Shown piece after piece: positions 62,851 to 64,000 of a stretch of 64,000 nt of DNA. The stretch is from Fen-330 sp050008465 (lineage in GTDB: Bacteria > Acidobacteriota > Terriglobia > Bryobacterales > Bryobacteraceae). The DNA lies in the NCBI GenBank assembly GCA_050008465.1, contig JBEKMO010000007.1, positions 28,865 to 92,864 of the forward strand, written 5' to 3'. Position numbers and translations under genes: made by a program. The notes beneath the pieces were generated by a model. It searched no databases. It saw nothing but the letters and a program-made list of their open reading frames with translations, and was not told where the DNA came from. How positions within the stretch are numbered: the first letter of the stretch is position 1; every line of letters starts with the position of its first letter.

Positions 62851-64000
62851 GTGGCAAAGAAGACCGTCGGACGTGGGCACGGCAAGGCTGAGCGTTCGGC
62901 GCGCGCGCCGGAGCCCCTTGGAAAGCGAGCCTCCCCCAATCCGCGGGAAAGCTCCGCGAAAGCTCCCGGGGAGACCGTCTCCCCAACGCCTTTTCAGGGA
63001 CCACCCGTCGCGGAACCCGCCCCAGGCAATTCATTCCCAATTGTCGGCATAGGAGCCTCCGCCGGCGGACTGGAGGCGTTCACCGAGTTACTCAGTCATC
63101 TGCCGGACGATACCGGCATGGCGTTTGTGCTGATTCAGCACCTCGATCCGAAGCACGAGAGCCATCTGAAGGAGTTGCTCGCCAAGGCGACCAAGATGGC
63201 GGTCGCCGAAGTGAAGGGCGAAACCCGAGCCGAGGCCAATCGCGTTTACGTGATTCCACCCGGATTCAATTTGGGCATTTCCGGTGGAGTTCTGCGCACC
63301 CTGCCTCGCTTGGACAGTGGCCGGAACATGCCGATCGACTCTTTTCTGCGCGCGCTGGCGGCAGACCGGGGCAGCCAGGCGTTCGGCGTCGTTCTGTCGG
63401 GAACGGCAACGGACGGGACCCTCGGCCTCCAGGCGATCAAGGCTGAAGGTGGCATCACGTTCGCTCAGGAGAGGCGATCGGCGAAGTTCGACGGCATGCC
63501 CGGGAGCGCTATCGCGGCCGGTGCGGTAGATTTCGTACTGCCGCCGGCCGGGATCGCCCGCCAGTTGGTGGCCCTTGCGCGGCAGTTATTTGTTACCCCG
63601 GAACTGCGGAAGGCCATCGAGCAGCCAGGTGATGCAGCGATCGAACTGGACGGCGTATTCCGGCTGTTGCGGAACGCCAGCGGGGTGGATTTCACGCATT
63701 ACAAGCACGGTACAGTCAGGCGTCGCATCCGGCGGCGCATGGCCCTCCGCGGATTCCAGAGGATGGAAGACTACCTCCAGGAGCTTGAGCAGAACCGCGA
63801 GGAGGCAAACGCGTTATGCCAGGACTTCTTGATCTCTGTCACAGCCTTCTTTCGGGAGCCCGCGGTCTTCCAGGAGTTGAGAGAAAAGGTCTTCCCGGCC
63901 CTTGTGGCCGGCAGAGGACGCGAGAATCCGCTCCGGGCTTGGGTGCCTGGGTGCGCCACTGGCGAGGAGGCCTATTCGCTTGCCATTTCTTGGATGGAAT
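62851..64000 (+). CDS. CheB-CheR fusion (chemotaxis-type methylesterase-methyltransferase), cut by the window end
   Basis: The visible 383 residues start with a Lys/Ser-rich leader. A CheB domain follows with the catalytic triad in GIGASAGGLEAF (Ser), LIQHLDP (His) and GTATDGT (Asp). Then comes a CheR domain with DFTHYKHGTVRRRIRRRM, FFREPAVF and the SAM-binding WVPGCATGEEAYS. Proteins of this type usually continue into PAS and kinase domains beyond the edge. GTG at 62851 is the in-frame start with AGAGAGG upstream; the reading frame at the edge is open. Confidence 0.9.
   Translation, partial: MAKKTVGRGHGKAERSARAPEPLGKRASPNPRESSAKAPGETVSPTPFQGPPVAEPAPGNSFPIVGIGASAGGLEAFTELLSHLPDDTGMAFVLIQHLDPKHESHLKELLAKATKMAVAEVKGETRAEANRVYVIPPGFNLGISGGVLRTLPRLDSGRNMPIDSFLRALAADRGSQAFGVVLSGTATDGTLGLQAIKAEGGITFAQERRSAKFDGMPGSAIAAGAVDFVLPPAGIARQLVALARQLFVTPELRKAIEQPGDAAIELDGVFRLLRNASGVDFTHYKHGTVRRRIRRRMALRGFQRMEDYLQELEQNREEANALCQDFLISVTAFFREPAVFQELREKVFPALVAGRGRENPLRAWVPGCATGEEAYSLAISWME

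Overview
This 64 kb window is GC-rich chromosomal DNA, densely coding on both strands, and most likely comes from an Acidobacteriota member of the Solibacter/Bryobacterales type. That placement is inferred from several things: a vWA protein of the acidobacterial VWFA-related kind, a decayed C-terminus of an Oar/TonB-type receptor, hopanoid-type enzymes (HpnE- and HpnI-like), many NtrC-type and hybrid two-component systems, a Ser/Thr kinase fused to a formylglycine-generating-enzyme-like domain, and small palindromic intergenic repeats. No rRNA, tRNA or CRISPR array was seen.

Region 1 (0-31.5 kb) is mainly housekeeping and signalling. In order it holds a NarL-partner-type histidine kinase, a secreted methyltransferase, a CAP/SCP protein, ilvD, trxA, glgA, an ECF sigma factor with its zinc anti-sigma, thrS, an HpnI-like glycosyltransferase, a membrane protein with the N-terminal domain often annotated on adenylate cyclases, and a very large lipoprotein-anchored hybrid kinase. 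Next come a tandem pair of anthranilate synthase TrpE-TrpG fusions (the first with a dead glutaminase domain), hpnE, a transaldolase, an NtrC/NtrB pair with a proline-rich lipoprotein, an OmpA-like lipoprotein, methyltransferases and a hydrolase.

Region 2 (31.5-47.4 kb) is the most unusual part. On the minus strand are a single-chain fusion of the two contractile-sheath subunits TssB and TssC, a WD40 propeller, and a Ser/Thr kinase-FGE fusion. Diverging from them on the plus strand is a tightly packed seven-gene run. It encodes a glycyl radical enzyme with a C-x-E active site, an SCP2-like carrier, a radical SAM activase, a DUF6765/phospholipase-C-like metalloprotein, an unknown protein built of two copies of one module, a calcineurin-like phosphoesterase, and a trypsin-TIR-TPR fusion. 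The last four look like a candidate conflict or stress-response module.

Region 3 (47.4-57.9 kb) is a heavy-metal resistance locus. CusC-, CusB- and CusA-like genes and two small secreted proteins form one minus-strand operon. A divergent kinase, a NosL-like metal protein and an NtrC-type regulator face it. A strong sigma-54-type promoter lies just upstream of the cusC-like gene, with two 6+6+6 inverted repeats at enhancer distance, so the locus appears to be controlled by its own sigma-54 activator.

Region 4 (57.9-64 kb) begins with a graveyard of fragments: the tail of a MacB-type ATPase, a relic of a cus-operon paralogue, and the start of an IS1634-type transposase. It continues with a peptidoglycan-binding protein and a dedicated sortase set (LPHTAG-tailed substrate, vWA protein, sortase), then a stand-alone response regulator and a CheB-CheR hybrid cut by the window edge.
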